From positions 1-18,264 of the forward strand of contig CALFSR010000151.1 of NCBI GenBank assembly GCA_937916565.1: a stretch of 18,264 nt of DNA. The letters are read 5' to 3'. The notes beneath the pieces were generated by a model. The model was not told the origin of the DNA, made no database searches, and saw nothing but the letters and a program-made list of their open reading frames with translations. This document shows positions 1 through 8,014 of the stretch, piece by piece. This stretch comes from an uncultured Bacillota bacterium (GTDB lineage Bacteria; Bacillota; Limnochordia; Limnochordales; ZCTH02-B6). A program made the translations under genes and the position numbers. Every line of letters begins with the position of its first letter. Position 1 is the stretch's first letter.

Positions 1-1055
1 TCGTCGGCCAGCCGCGCCAAGCCGGCCATCAGGCGGTCGTGCAACGCGTCCGGATCCCGCGTTTCACCGCCGATCATCGTATGGCCAAAGCCCGGACCCA
101 GCTGATAGCGAACGCTGAAGCCGTCGTCGATCAAGTCGGCGTCGTAAAGCTCCTGGTACAGCCGGGAGCTGCGGCCGAGGGCCGCGGAGAGGACGAGAGA
201 GGTGACGACTTCGGCCCGGAGGCGCTCCTGGCCGGTCGCCCCGCCCGGCGCGTCCTTAAACCCGATGACGTAGAGCGGCCGCGCGGCCGGAAGCACCGTT
301 TCCACCCGGGGCGCCGCGACATGGTCAGGTTCGTCGGCGAACAGCCGCTCCACCGGCGGCCGGGGCGCGTACCCCCGCCCGGAGATGTCGGTTTCCACCT
401 GGGCGAGAACGTCGTCAGGGTCGACGTCGCCGACGACGAAGATCGCCATGTTGCTCGGGTGATAAAACGTGTCGTAGCAGGCGTGCAGCGTCTCGGGATC
501 AATTTGGCGAATCGTGTCCGCGGTGCCTGCGATGTCGATGCGCACGGGATGCACGTGGTAGAGGGCCTGGAGCAGGTTCATCACCAGCCGGTGCCGGGGC
601 TGATCCTCGTACATGCGGATCTCCTGCTCGATGATGCCGATCTCCTTCTTCACGCCCTCCGGGGTGAAATGGGGCGACTGGACAAAGTCCAGCAGCCGGT
701 CAAAGGCGGCGGGGAAGTTGTCGGTCGTGGAAAACAGGTAACTTGTCATGCTGTGGCTCGTGTAGGCGTTGACCGAAGCTCCTAAGGCCGCGAAAGCGTT
801 GAACACATGGCCTTGTTCGTCTTCAAACAGCTGGTGCTCAAGAAAATGCGCGATGCCGTCGGGCACTTCCATGACGTCGCCGGACCCGGGCCGTCGGAAC
901 CGGTTGTCCACCGACCCGTACCGGGTCGAGAACACCGCGTAGCGCTTGTGGAAACCCGGGCGGGGCATGACAAACACCTCAAGGCCCACGTCGAGGCGCT
1001 GGTACACAACCCGCTCCCGGAGCAGCTCGCTGTATATCGTCTGCCAGCTCATCAT
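1..1055 (-). CDS. ymfH: M16 family zinc peptidase, YmfH type (YfmH in some databases), 3' partial
   Basis: My translation of the minus strand gives 351 codons before the left edge, so the C-terminus (about 75 residues if the family length of about 425-430 holds) is missing. The inverted zinc motif HFLEH is at residues 70-74, followed by the QLFE context typical of this subfamily. A glutamate in IIEQEI (E145) is the likely third zinc ligand, so this is the catalytically competent member of the pair. The start is the first of two adjacent ATG codons; its A, T and G overlap the TGA stop of the upstream M16 gene (ATGA), and a GGAGGAGGGG ribosome site lies just upstream. Overlap and pairing suggest coupled translation and a YmfF/YmfH heterodimer. 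In Bacillota the pair is annotated as associated with EF-P modification; the substrate is not known to me. The family assignment is firm, the role is inferred. Confidence 0.93.
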   Translation of the reverse strand, partial: MMSWQTIYSELLRERVVYQRLDVGLEVFVMPRPGFHKRYAVFSTRYGSVDNRFRRPGSGDVMEVPDGIAHFLEHQLFEDEQGHVFNAFAALGASVNAYTSHSMTSYLFSTTDNFPAAFDRLLDFVQSPHFTPEGVKKEIGIIEQEIRMYEDQPRHRLVMNLLQALYHVHPVRIDIAGTADTIRQIDPETLHACYDTFYHPSNMAIFVVGDVDPDDVLAQVETDISGRGYAPRPPVERLFADEPDHVAAPRVETVLPAARPLYVIGFKDAPGGATGQERLRAEVVTSLVLSAALGRSSRLYQELYDADLIDDGFSVRYQLGPGFGHTMIGGETRDPDALHDRLMAGLARLAD

Positions 1056-2353
1056 CGCCCCTCCTCCCGGGAACCCGAAGCCGGCGTCCGCAGGAAGTAC
1101 ACGGTGTCAGGGCGGATCCCCGCCGCGACCTTAAGCACGTCCTCCCTGGTGACCCGCTGCAGGTCGTCGATAACCTCCTGCACCCGGCGAATGCGGCCGT
1201 TGACGAGGCCGACCAGGCGGCCTCCCATGATGCGGCCCGGACTGTCTTGCGCCGAGAGCACCCCGTTGATGAGCCCCTTGCGGGTATGCTCCAGCTCCTC
1301 GTCGCTGAACGCGCCCGCCGCCACGGCCTCCACCTGCTCTCGGATGATGGCCGACGCCTTTTCGTACTTGTCCACCGCGATGCCGGCCACCACCGTAAGC
1401 ACGCCCTTGGTGGCCTCCAGCTGCGAAGAGGCGAAGTACGCGAGACTCGCCTTTTCCCGCACGTTGACGAACAGTTTTGAATGGGGGAATCCGCCGAGGA
1501 TGCCGTTGTACATGAGCAGCGCCGGGTAGTCGTCGTCGGGGTAGCGCACGCCCGTACGATACCCTAGGGCGAGCACCCCCTGCTGCACCGGCAGCTCCTC
1601 GATGACCGTCCGCTCCTCCCGCGGCGGCGGCGACACGGGCACGGCCGCGCCCGCCTCCCCGACGTCGGCCCGGGGAAGCGACAGGTGCTGCCGCACCCAG
1701 GCGGCCACTTGCTGTGGCTCCACCGGCCCGACGACCAGCACTTCCACAGGGCTCGTGGCCAAAAGGTGCCGGTAATGGGCATACAGCGCCGCGGGGGCTA
1801 TCCCCCGCAGCTCGTCCACGTCGCCGTACTTGTGCAGGCCAAAGGGCTCGTGGCGGCACATCTCTTGCCGCAGCCGGTTGAGGGCGTACTGGGGCTTGTT
1901 GTTGATCAAGCTCTCGATGCGGCGGCGCAGCGCCTCCGCTTCCTGGGCCACATACTCCTTGCGAAACGCCCCGTCTTCCGCGGACGGGTCAAGCAGCACC
2001 TGCCCGAGAAACGCAAGCCCCTGCTCCGTAAGCCCGAGCTGCTCCGGGAGAAACCGATCGTGGGCGACGTCCAGAGACAGCTCGATGTTTTGCGTCTCGC
2101 CGAGTTTGGTGATGTCCACCCCAAACTCGGCGCCGTACAGGTTCTCCAGGTGCCGGGCGATGTCCCGGGACGTCGGCAGCCGGCGGGTGCCCCGGCGCAG
2201 CACGAACGGCACGACGGCCGTGAGGGTGTAGGTGTCCGCTCGCAATGGTTGCCGCAGGATGAGCCGCACGCTCGTCGTCTTAAACTTGTCGGTTGGCAGC
2301 ACGTGCAGGCGGAAGCCGCGGTCGATGTCGATGACCTCAAACGTCTTGCGCAT
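1052..2353 (-). CDS. ymfF: M16 family peptidase-like protein, YmfF type, zinc site absent
   Basis: 433 residues from the ATG at 2353 (MRKTFEVIDI), close to the usual length of about 425 for YmfF. The N-terminal half has the M16 fold signature (RRGTRRLPTSRDIARHLE, then LYGAEF), but the place where HxxEH is expected reads RHLEN, so zinc ligands are missing. This is usual for the non-catalytic partner in the YmfF/YmfH pair, comparable with the split active and inactive halves of other M16 enzymes. The frame stays open another 40 codons upstream into the helicase gene, but that part is Arg/Gly-rich and looks non-coding. A GGGGGAG about 10 nt before 2353 supports the chosen start. It lies 74 nt after the helicase stop, and its stop overlaps the next start by four bases. 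I infer that it forms a chamber-like heterodimer with the downstream enzyme. Confidence 0.9.
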   Translation of the reverse strand: MRKTFEVIDIDRGFRLHVLPTDKFKTTSVRLILRQPLRADTYTLTAVVPFVLRRGTRRLPTSRDIARHLENLYGAEFGVDITKLGETQNIELSLDVAHDRFLPEQLGLTEQGLAFLGQVLLDPSAEDGAFRKEYVAQEAEALRRRIESLINNKPQYALNRLRQEMCRHEPFGLHKYGDVDELRGIAPAALYAHYRHLLATSPVEVLVVGPVEPQQVAAWVRQHLSLPRADVGEAGAAVPVSPPPREERTVIEELPVQQGVLALGYRTGVRYPDDDYPALLMYNGILGGFPHSKLFVNVREKASLAYFASSQLEATKGVLTVVAGIAVDKYEKASAIIREQVEAVAAGAFSDEELEHTRKGLINGVLSAQDSPGRIMGGRLVGLVNGRIRRVQEVIDDLQRVTREDVLKVAAGIRPDTVYFLRTPASGSREEGR

Positions 2354-2427
2354 CCATGCCCCGCTCCCCCAGCGCCCCCCGCGGGCGCCCGTGTTTCTTC
2401 CGCCGGCCGCAGTCCGAGCCGGCCTGC

Positions 2428-4470
2428 CTACAGCACGATCGCGACTTCGTCCCGGTCCATCCGCTCCATGCACTCCTGGAGCTTGGCCCGCAGGAACGGA
2501 TCCTCGGCCGCGGCGAAGCGCACTTGGCGCAAGAGGTCGATGCCCCGCCGCAGCGCGTAGACGATGTCGCCTTCATCCTGGTAGGCCCCCTGCAGCAGGC
2601 GGGCAAACGCCTCCCCCTTGCTCCAGCGGTACGCCAGCGCCGCCACGTGATCGTGGAAACGCACCGTCGGCGTTCCCACCAGCCGCCGCTCCACCTCTTC
2701 GATGGCCCGCACATGGGTTTCCACGTCGGCCACGTCAAAGGCGTTGTGCGGATGCCGGCCTTCGGAGCGGCGCGGCTCGTAGTCGATGGATACCGCCAAC
2801 GCGTTGATCTGATCGGGATCCAGCTCATGGAAATAGCCGGCGAAGAACAGTTCCGTCACGAGCAGTTCTTGGATGTTGATGCGGGCTGCAAACTCGCCCC
2901 GGGCCGTGAGCTGGTCACCGCGGATGAAGTCCAGTTCCTCCAGGACTTGGCGCTTGGCGACAAACTCGTGAGTGAACCGCTCCGCCGGCGGCAACTGCGC
3001 GAGCTCCCGCTCCAGCGACCGGACGCGCCGGGCCGCCTGGCGCTGCTGCTTGGATTCGCCTCCGCGCGCGAGTTCCTCCGCCCGCTCCCGGGCCTTTTCA
3101 AGGGCAGCTTCAAGGCGCGCCCGCTCCCGCTCGGCCTGGTAGGTCGCGAAGTTCTTCCTGAGAATGCTGCGGATCTCGTCGGTTGAGTAGGAGCGCACGA
3201 GTTGCAACACCGAGTTGTAGCTCAGGGTGAAGCGGCTGCGCAGGGGCTCTACGTCCTGCTCCTGCATGCTGGGGTACTCCTCGGGTACAAAGCGGTTAAA
3301 ATCCACCAGGGTGAAGACGTATCCCCGCTCGTCGATACCCCGCCGCCCGGCGCGGCCGGCCATCTGGAAGTACTCGCGGTTGGTGAGCGCCCGGAACGAC
3401 TCGCCGTCCCACTTGGTCATGCTGTCAAAGCAGACGCTGCGGCACGGGAAGTTGAGGCCCACGGCGAAGGTTTCCGTACAGTAGAGCACCCGGATGAGGC
3501 GCTGCTCGAACAAGTCCTCCACGATGTCCTTGACGACCGCCAGCAAACCTGCGTGGTGATAGCCGATCCCCTTGAGCAATAGCCGGGTCAACGACCCAAG
3601 CCGCGGGATGGTGCCGCCGCCCCACCGCGCCAGGTGCTTGTCAATGACGTCCTTGACCTGCTGCTTTTCCCGCCGGTTGAGAAAGTAAAAACGCTCGCCC
3701 AGCTCCGCCCCGTTGAGCTCGCACTGGCGGCGGCTGAAAGTAAAGAACAGGCACGGCAAGTAACGGCGACGGATCTCCTCCACCAAATCGACGTGGGTGG
3801 TGCGGGGGAACTCAAGCCGCAGGCGCCCGTTGGGCCGCACCCGCAGCCGCTCGGCGTAGCGGCGGTAGCGCTGGCTCAGCTGGCGGAAGGTGGTGATGCC
3901 CGCCGTGACCTCGAACATGTAGTGCGTCAAGGGCACCGCCCGCTGGGGGTGGTACACCACCTGCACCGGGTGGCCGTGAACCTGCGTCAGCCACGCCGCG
4001 AGCTCATCTACGTTGGGGATAGTCGCCGACAAGCCCAGAAACCGCATGTGCGGCGGCATAAAGATGAGGCTTTCTTCCCACACGCTGCCCCGGGCGGGGT
4101 CGTCGATGTAGTGGATCTCGTCGAAAATGCAGTAGGCCACTTCGGCCAAACGCGCGGGATCCTGGTGGAGCAAGTTGCGGAAAATCTCGGTCGTCATAAT
4201 GAGGACGGGCGCCTCGGGATTGATGACGACGTCGCCCGTCAAGATGCCCACGTGGTCCGCCCCGAGAAGCCGCTTGAACTCCTTGAACTTCTGGTTGCTC
4301 AGGGCTTTGATGGGAGCGGTGTAGACGACGCGCCGGCCTTGCCGCGCCATCTCCTCGATGAGATAGTCGGCCACGAGCGTCTTGCCCGTGCCCGTCGGTG
4401 CCGACACGAGGACGCTGTAGTTCTGCTGGATCCAGCCGATGGCTTCCTGCTGGAACGGGTCCAGCTGCAT
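2428..4470 (-). CDS. Ski2-like DEAD/DEAH-box RNA helicase
   Basis: 680 residues from the ATG at 4470. Helicase motifs are in order: Q-like LDPFQ at 3-7, Walker A APTGTGKT 24-31, Walker B DEIH 117-120, SAT 148-150, FTFSRRQCE near 244, GYHHAGL near 303-309, TETFAVGLNFP 332-342 and QMAGRAGRRG 369-378. The DEIH box, the MAGRAGRRG motif and a C-terminal extension are hallmarks of the Ski2/Mtr4 superfamily-2 group. A charged helical stretch at about 443-490 may form an arch-like coiled coil, and the last 190 residues resemble the DSHCT domain. Bacterial members are presumed ATP-dependent RNA helicases of RNA processing or decay; the substrate is unknown. The ATG at 4470 has only a weak ribosome site, while a good one lies 57 nt further upstream without a standard start codon, so the N-terminus may be longer (see findings). 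Confidence 0.92.
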   Translation of the reverse strand: MQLDPFQQEAIGWIQQNYSVLVSAPTGTGKTLVADYLIEEMARQGRRVVYTAPIKALSNQKFKEFKRLLGADHVGILTGDVVINPEAPVLIMTTEIFRNLLHQDPARLAEVAYCIFDEIHYIDDPARGSVWEESLIFMPPHMRFLGLSATIPNVDELAAWLTQVHGHPVQVVYHPQRAVPLTHYMFEVTAGITTFRQLSQRYRRYAERLRVRPNGRLRLEFPRTTHVDLVEEIRRRYLPCLFFTFSRRQCELNGAELGERFYFLNRREKQQVKDVIDKHLARWGGGTIPRLGSLTRLLLKGIGYHHAGLLAVVKDIVEDLFEQRLIRVLYCTETFAVGLNFPCRSVCFDSMTKWDGESFRALTNREYFQMAGRAGRRGIDERGYVFTLVDFNRFVPEEYPSMQEQDVEPLRSRFTLSYNSVLQLVRSYSTDEIRSILRKNFATYQAERERARLEAALEKARERAEELARGGESKQQRQAARRVRSLERELAQLPPAERFTHEFVAKRQVLEELDFIRGDQLTARGEFAARINIQELLVTELFFAGYFHELDPDQINALAVSIDYEPRRSEGRHPHNAFDVADVETHVRAIEEVERRLVGTPTVRFHDHVAALAYRWSKGEAFARLLQGAYQDEGDIVYALRRGIDLLRQVRFAAAEDPFLRAKLQECMERMDRDEVAIVL

Positions 4471-4534
4471 GCCCCGATAGGAACTGATCTGGGCGGTTGC
4501 CGATCCGCCCCGGGTGGCGTCGTCGATGGTGCGT

Positions 4535-4541
4535 TCACCTC
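4535..4541 (-). promoter_or_regulatory. Strong Shine-Dalgarno upstream of the helicase start
   Basis: On the minus strand the bases read GAGGTGA. Seven nucleotides further on is ATC (4527-4525), in frame with the helicase and 19 codons before its first ATG. No ATG, GTG or TTG in the helicase frame lies between the in-frame TGA upstream and 4470. A GTG at 4538, inside this site, opens a different frame. Confidence 0.45.
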
Positions 4542-4616
4542 AAGTCATGCCCGCTGCGGGCCGCTGAGCCCCCCAGCACGGCCGCCGACCGCGGCGGCTT
4601 GGCCAAGCGCAGCTTC

Positions 4617-4645
4617 ATCCTAGCACAGCGGCTCCGGGCTGTCCA
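4617..4645 (-). promoter_or_regulatory. Candidate sigma-A promoter of the helicase-ymfF-ymfH run
   Basis: Minus-strand TGGACA (4645-4640, five of six to TTGACA) is followed after 17 nt by TAGGAT (4622-4617, four of six to TATAAT). TGC directly before the -10 box makes it an extended -10. The leader to 4470 would be about 140 nt and contains a GCCGCC/GGCGGC stem at 4581-4598. Confidence 0.6.
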
Positions 4646-4749
4646 CGGTCCAGCGGGGCAGGGGCTTTCGGCGGGTGCTCCGGCCCCGGGCCGCCTTGAC
4701 GCCGCGTCCCTCTCCCGCCCCCGGCCTGGCGCCCCGCGCCGTGCGGCCG

Positions 4750-4758
4750 TGGTATAAT
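4750..4758 (+). promoter_or_regulatory. Extended -10 promoter of queG
   Basis: TGG followed by a perfect TATAAT (4753-4758) lies about 35 nt before the GTG start, giving a short leader of under 30 nt. I find no good -35 hexamer at 16-18 nt spacing, so the extended -10 TG probably carries the activity. A TTGACG at 4696 is too far away. Confidence 0.6.
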
Positions 4759-4792
4759 CACTTGTACTTCACCGAAAGGCGGGCGGCACCTC

Positions 4793-5977
4793 GTGTCTCT
4801 TGAGGCCGAGATCAAGGCTTGCGCCAAAGCGATAGGCTTCGACGTCGCCGCCATCGGCCCGGCCGCTCCGTATGCCCGCGCCCGGGCGGTGCTCGAGGAG
4901 CGCCGCTCCAAGGGACAGTACCCGGCCTTCACCGAGCCGGACATCGCCCTGCGCTGCGACCCAACGCGCCTTTTGCCCTCGGCCCGCTCCGTGATCGCCT
5001 TAGGGATATCGTACCGCACGCCCCACCGTTCCCGCGCAACCCGGACAGGCATCGACCCCAAGGGAAAAATCTCCCGCTACGCGTGGGGGCAAGACTATCA
5101 TCCCATCATGCGCGAGCGCATGCAGCAGCTGGTGGACTTTCTCGCGGCCCGGGTACCGGATCTGGAGGCGCAGGCCTACGTGGACACCGGGCCTCCCGTC
5201 GACCGGGAAGCGGCCGCGCAGGCGGGCCTCGGGTGGTACGGCAAGAACGCGTGCCTGTACGTACCCGGATACGGCTCTTGGGTGTTTCTGGGAGAGATCT
5301 TCGTCAACGTCGACCTGGCGCCCGACCCGCCGGTGGCCCTCGACTGCGGCGACTGCGACCGGTGCATCCGGGCCTGTCCCACCGGCGCGATCACGGCTCC
5401 GTTCGTCGTCGACCCCCACCGCTGCATCTCCCACATCACCCAGATGAGCGGCTCCATCCCGCGGGATATGCGACCGGCCATGGGCCTTCGGGTGTTTGGC
5501 TGCGACGTCTGCCAGGACGTGTGCCCATGGAACACCGACGCCGCTGTGGCCGACCGGCCGGAATTCCGCCCGTTGCCGGAGGTGGGCGCGGCGCCGTCCC
5601 TCATCGGCATGCTGGAGATGAGCAAGGCCGAGTTCAAACGGCGCTTCGGTCCCACGGCAGCGGCGTGGCGGGGCAAAAAAACGCTCCAGCGCAACGCCGC
5701 CATTGCCCTTGGCAACAGCCGCAACCCCCGGGCGGTCCCGGCTCTTGCCCGCGCCCTGGCCGGCGATCCCAAGCCCGTCGTGCGAGCCAGCGCCGCCTGG
5801 GCGCTGGGCCGCATCGGCGGCAAGGAGGCTTACGCCGCCCTCATCGCTGCCCGGGCCACCGAGGCCGACCCGGAGGTTCAGGAGGAGATCGACGCCGCCC
5901 TGGCGCAAGTCACAGGCACGCCCGCACCGCCGCTGCGACCTTCGGCACCGCTTCCATCGCCACGTGGCGGTGCGTGA
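4793..5977 (+). CDS. queG: Epoxyqueuosine reductase QueG
   Basis: 394 residues from a GTG start; no better in-frame start exists. QueG reduces epoxyqueuosine to queuosine at the wobble position of tRNAs with GUN anticodons, using cobalamin and two [4Fe-4S] clusters in the cytoplasm. The cluster ligands are visible: C185, C188, C191, C195 (CGDCDRCIRACP), C211, and C237, C240, C244 (CDVCQDVCPWN). DTGPPVDRE at 131-139 contains the conserved aspartate D131, and GLGWYGKN at 145-152 is a family signature. The C-terminal region from about 295 has the HEAT-like repeats usual for QueG (NAAIALGNSRNP, then RASAAWALGRIG). The last 20 or so residues are Pro/Ala-rich and lie in the 68 nt that overlap the convergent ltaE gene. 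The other queuosine genes are not in the window. Confidence 0.96.
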   Translation: MSLEAEIKACAKAIGFDVAAIGPAAPYARARAVLEERRSKGQYPAFTEPDIALRCDPTRLLPSARSVIALGISYRTPHRSRATRTGIDPKGKISRYAWGQDYHPIMRERMQQLVDFLAARVPDLEAQAYVDTGPPVDREAAAQAGLGWYGKNACLYVPGYGSWVFLGEIFVNVDLAPDPPVALDCGDCDRCIRACPTGAITAPFVVDPHRCISHITQMSGSIPRDMRPAMGLRVFGCDVCQDVCPWNTDAAVADRPEFRPLPEVGAAPSLIGMLEMSKAEFKRRFGPTAAAWRGKKTLQRNAAIALGNSRNPRAVPALARALAGDPKPVVRASAAWALGRIGGKEAYAALIAARATEADPEVQEEIDAALAQVTGTPAPPLRPSAPLPSPRGGA

Positions 5978-6989
5978 CAAAACGCACCTGCCGCGCCCCA
6001 AAGGGCACGCCGAGGACCCCCCGGGCCGCCAGGCGCTCGAGAAACGCGCCGGCGTCCTGACCGCTGGGCAAGGTGAAGAGCACGATGTTGGTTTCCACCG
6101 CCGCCGGCTCCACGGCGAGCCCGTCGATGGCCGCCAAAGCCTCCGCCAACGCCTTGGCCACCCGGTGATCGTCGGCGAGGCGTTCGACCATCGTTTCCAG
6201 GGCGACCAGCCCTGCGGCCGCGATGACCCCTGCCTGGCGCATGCCGCCGCCGAGCATCTGGCGCAGGCGGCGCGCCTTGGCGATGAACGTCCTAGAACCG
6301 ACAAGCACCGAACCGACCGGTGCCGACAGCCCTTTAGACAGCGAGAACATGACGGAGTCGACGGGTGCAGCCAGGACGCGGACGTCAACGCCCAGGGCAA
6401 CGGCGGCATTGAATATCCGGGCGCCGTCCAGGTGAATGGGCATTCCGTGGGCTCGGGCTACCTCGGCCACGGCGCGGAGCAGGTCCGGCGGCATGACGCT
6501 GCCGCCGCCTCGGTTGTGGGTGTTCTCCAGGCACAACAGCCCCGGCGCGGGAAAGTGCATCCCCGCGGGCCGGGCCAAGCGCTCGATGGCTTCAGGCGAC
6601 GGGATGCCGCGCTCCCCGCGGAAAAGCCGCGGCAAAAGGCCGGCGATGCGGCTGGCGCCGCCGGCCTCATAGTAGTAAATGTGGGACTCCTCTTCGAGCC
6701 ATACTTCCTGCCCGGGCACCGTGTGCGCCATAAGCGCCACGAGGTTGCCCATGGTGCCGCTGGGCACAAAGAGGCCGGCCTCCTTGCCGAGCCGTGCGGC
6801 GGCCGCCTCCTCGAGGGCCTGCACGGTCGGATCATGGCCGAGGACATCGTCGCCGACTTGAGCCCGGGCCATCGCCTCCCGCATTGCTTCCGTAGGTTGG
6901 GTGACCGTATCGCTGCGCAGATCGATGACGGGCGGCTCGCCCGGCGGCGTGGCCGCCGGCTGCCCGCCCGCGGTGACAGGAGGATTCAA
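5910..6989 (-). CDS. ltaE: Low-specificity L-threonine aldolase (PLP-dependent)
   Basis: 359 residues from TTG at 6989. It cleaves L-threonine or L-allo-threonine to glycine and acetaldehyde in the cytoplasm. The family opening VIDLRSDTVTQPT is at about residues 21-33. SGTMGN binds the cofactor phosphate, HLDGARIFNA contains the pyridine-nitrogen aspartate, and SLSKGLSAPVGS contains the Schiff-base lysine (K219). The ending VRFVTHRHVAMEAV is family-typical, so the part overlapping queG is genuine. Start choice: AAGGAGG at 7008-7002 lies 12 nt before the TTG. The only earlier start, GTG at 7028, has no ribosome site, and its first base is the last base of a strong hairpin. Either way the first 20 residues before VIDLRSD are extra, non-conserved sequence. 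It is the last gene of the trxA-side cluster. Confidence 0.93.
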   Translation of the reverse strand: MNPPVTAGGQPAATPPGEPPVIDLRSDTVTQPTEAMREAMARAQVGDDVLGHDPTVQALEEAAAARLGKEAGLFVPSGTMGNLVALMAHTVPGQEVWLEEESHIYYYEAGGASRIAGLLPRLFRGERGIPSPEAIERLARPAGMHFPAPGLLCLENTHNRGGGSVMPPDLLRAVAEVARAHGMPIHLDGARIFNAAVALGVDVRVLAAPVDSVMFSLSKGLSAPVGSVLVGSRTFIAKARRLRQMLGGGMRQAGVIAAAGLVALETMVERLADDHRVAKALAEALAAIDGLAVEPAAVETNIVLFTLPSGQDAGAFLERLAARGVLGVPFGARQVRFVTHRHVAMEAVPKVAAAVRACL

Positions 6990-7001
6990 GGACGTTGTGC
7001 G

Positions 7002-7008
7002 CCTCCTT
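7002..7008 (-). promoter_or_regulatory. Ribosome binding site deciding the ltaE start
   Basis: AAGGAGG on the minus strand lies 12 nt before TTG 6989. It is inside the longer frame that begins at GTG 7028, so it only makes sense as the ribosome site of the shorter protein. The spacing is longer than the usual 5-10 nt. Confidence 0.55.
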
Positions 7009-7027
7009 GCGCAAGAGTAAACGACCA

Positions 7028-7050
7028 CCGGGCCGCACGCGGCGGCCCGG
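7028..7050 (-). terminator. GC-rich stem-loop after the secreted-protein gene
   Basis: A perfect 9-bp stem, CCGGGCCGC with GCGGCCCGG, and a 5-nt loop start 11 nt after the TAG stop of the upstream gene. In the minus direction the stem is followed by TGGTCGTTTAC, not a proper U-tract. It may be a weak or factor-assisted terminator, an attenuator of ltaE, or an mRNA 3' end stabiliser. Confidence 0.55.
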
Positions 7051-7061
7051 CGGGCCAGCGG

Positions 7062-8000
7062 CTAGTCGAGGATAAAGACGACGGCGCTGCGCCCAAAAAA
7101 GTCGTACTTCGCCAGTTCGCGGCGGATGCGGGCAGCGTCGGCCCCGCTGATGATGACGCTCGCCCCAAACATGTCGTCGACGCGCCCGATGGCGCTCACG
7201 ACCAGGGGCACCCGGTACGGGTACAGCTCGCTGACGGCAAGGCGCGGGTGCGCGATGGCCTCGTCGGGGTCCCGCACGTAGGCTACGATGCCCCGGGTGA
7301 TGACAAGGCGCGGGTCGGCTTCGATTCCCGTGTAGACGAGTTCTCCCCGCTCATCTACGATCCGGGGCGACATGCCCCGCTGAACGCCGAATCCCCGAGC
7401 ATCCACGACGAGCCCCGTGTAGACGTGCCCGTAGCGAGCGATCAGCTGCTCCCACTGCGCCGCCAGCTGCTGCGGCCGGTCGTCGATCCGGACGAGCTCG
7501 AGACCGTCCCACCAGAGCGTCCCCTGGAGAATCCCTCCGGCCACAACGGCGGCCCGGGCCTGGCGCGAGGCCACGAACTCAAGCTCCACCCGGTGCCACT
7601 GCCCGTCGGCGGGGATGCCCCGGTAGGTGCGCTGCTGGCTCGCCTGTTCGTCTTCCCAATCGATGCCGAGGGTGGCCACCGCCGGCCCGTCGGTGCGGAC
7701 CCACCCGCTCAGCACGTACCGGCCGCCCGCCTCCAAGGCCAACCCCCGCTGCCGCCAGAGCACCTCGGCCTCCCTCTCGCCGGTGGACAAACGCCCGCTG
7801 GCCGTGCCGGCGTACGCGACGCGAGGGTCGCGCCCCGCGCTGCGGGCGCCGGAGGCCTCCCAGCCGGCCGGCAGGGAGGCCCCTTCGTCAAAGTCGCCGT
7901 TGTGCAGCAAGTTGACGCCGTAGACCGCCTGGGCCCGGCCATCGCCGGCCAAAAGGCCTACGGCCGCCAACAAGCACAGTAACAGTGCGGCTGCCCGCAT
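7062..8000 (-). CDS. Secreted protein: carbohydrate-binding-like jelly roll plus LPP20/FlgT-associated C-terminal region
   Basis: 312 residues from ATG 8000, with GGAGGGA five bases upstream. Residues 1-24 are a clear Sec signal peptide (hydrophobic ALLLCLLAAVGLLAG, then AQA at the likely cleavage site); there is no lipobox cysteine at that site. Residues 28-170 look like a CBM4/9-type beta-sandwich (NLLHNGDFDEG, LPAGWEAS, later LEAGGRYVLSGWVRTDG). Residues 190-312 (VVDARGFGVQRGMSPRI, later YPYRVPLVVSA, ending SAVVFILD) resemble the conserved tail found on LPP20/FlgT-type envelope proteins; I recognise this from memory only. It starts 14 nt after the M32 gene stop, so they share a transcript. 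I infer an extracytoplasmic binding or envelope role. No catalytic motif is seen. Confidence 0.8.
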   Translation of the reverse strand: MRAAALLLCLLAAVGLLAGDGRAQAVYGVNLLHNGDFDEGASLPAGWEASGARSAGRDPRVAYAGTASGRLSTGEREAEVLWRQRGLALEAGGRYVLSGWVRTDGPAVATLGIDWEDEQASQQRTYRGIPADGQWHRVELEFVASRQARAAVVAGGILQGTLWWDGLELVRIDDRPQQLAAQWEQLIARYGHVYTGLVVDARGFGVQRGMSPRIVDERGELVYTGIEADPRLVITRGIVAYVRDPDEAIAHPRLAVSELYPYRVPLVVSAIGRVDDMFGASVIISGADAARIRRELAKYDFFGRSAVVFILD

Positions 8001-8014
8001 GTCGTCCCTCCGCA

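Noticed and set aside
4581..4598. GCCGCC/GGCGGC stem as a terminator
   Set aside because: Only 6 bp, no U-tract, and it lies in the leader of the helicase gene rather than after a gene.
4696..4701. TTGACG as a -35 box for queG
   Set aside because: It is 51 nt before the -10 box, far outside the usual 16-18 nt spacing.
5978..7982. Long plus-strand open frame opposite ltaE and the secreted-protein gene
   Set aside because: Antisense shadow: no ribosome site and no recognisable motif, while the minus frames carry PLP and signal-peptide features.
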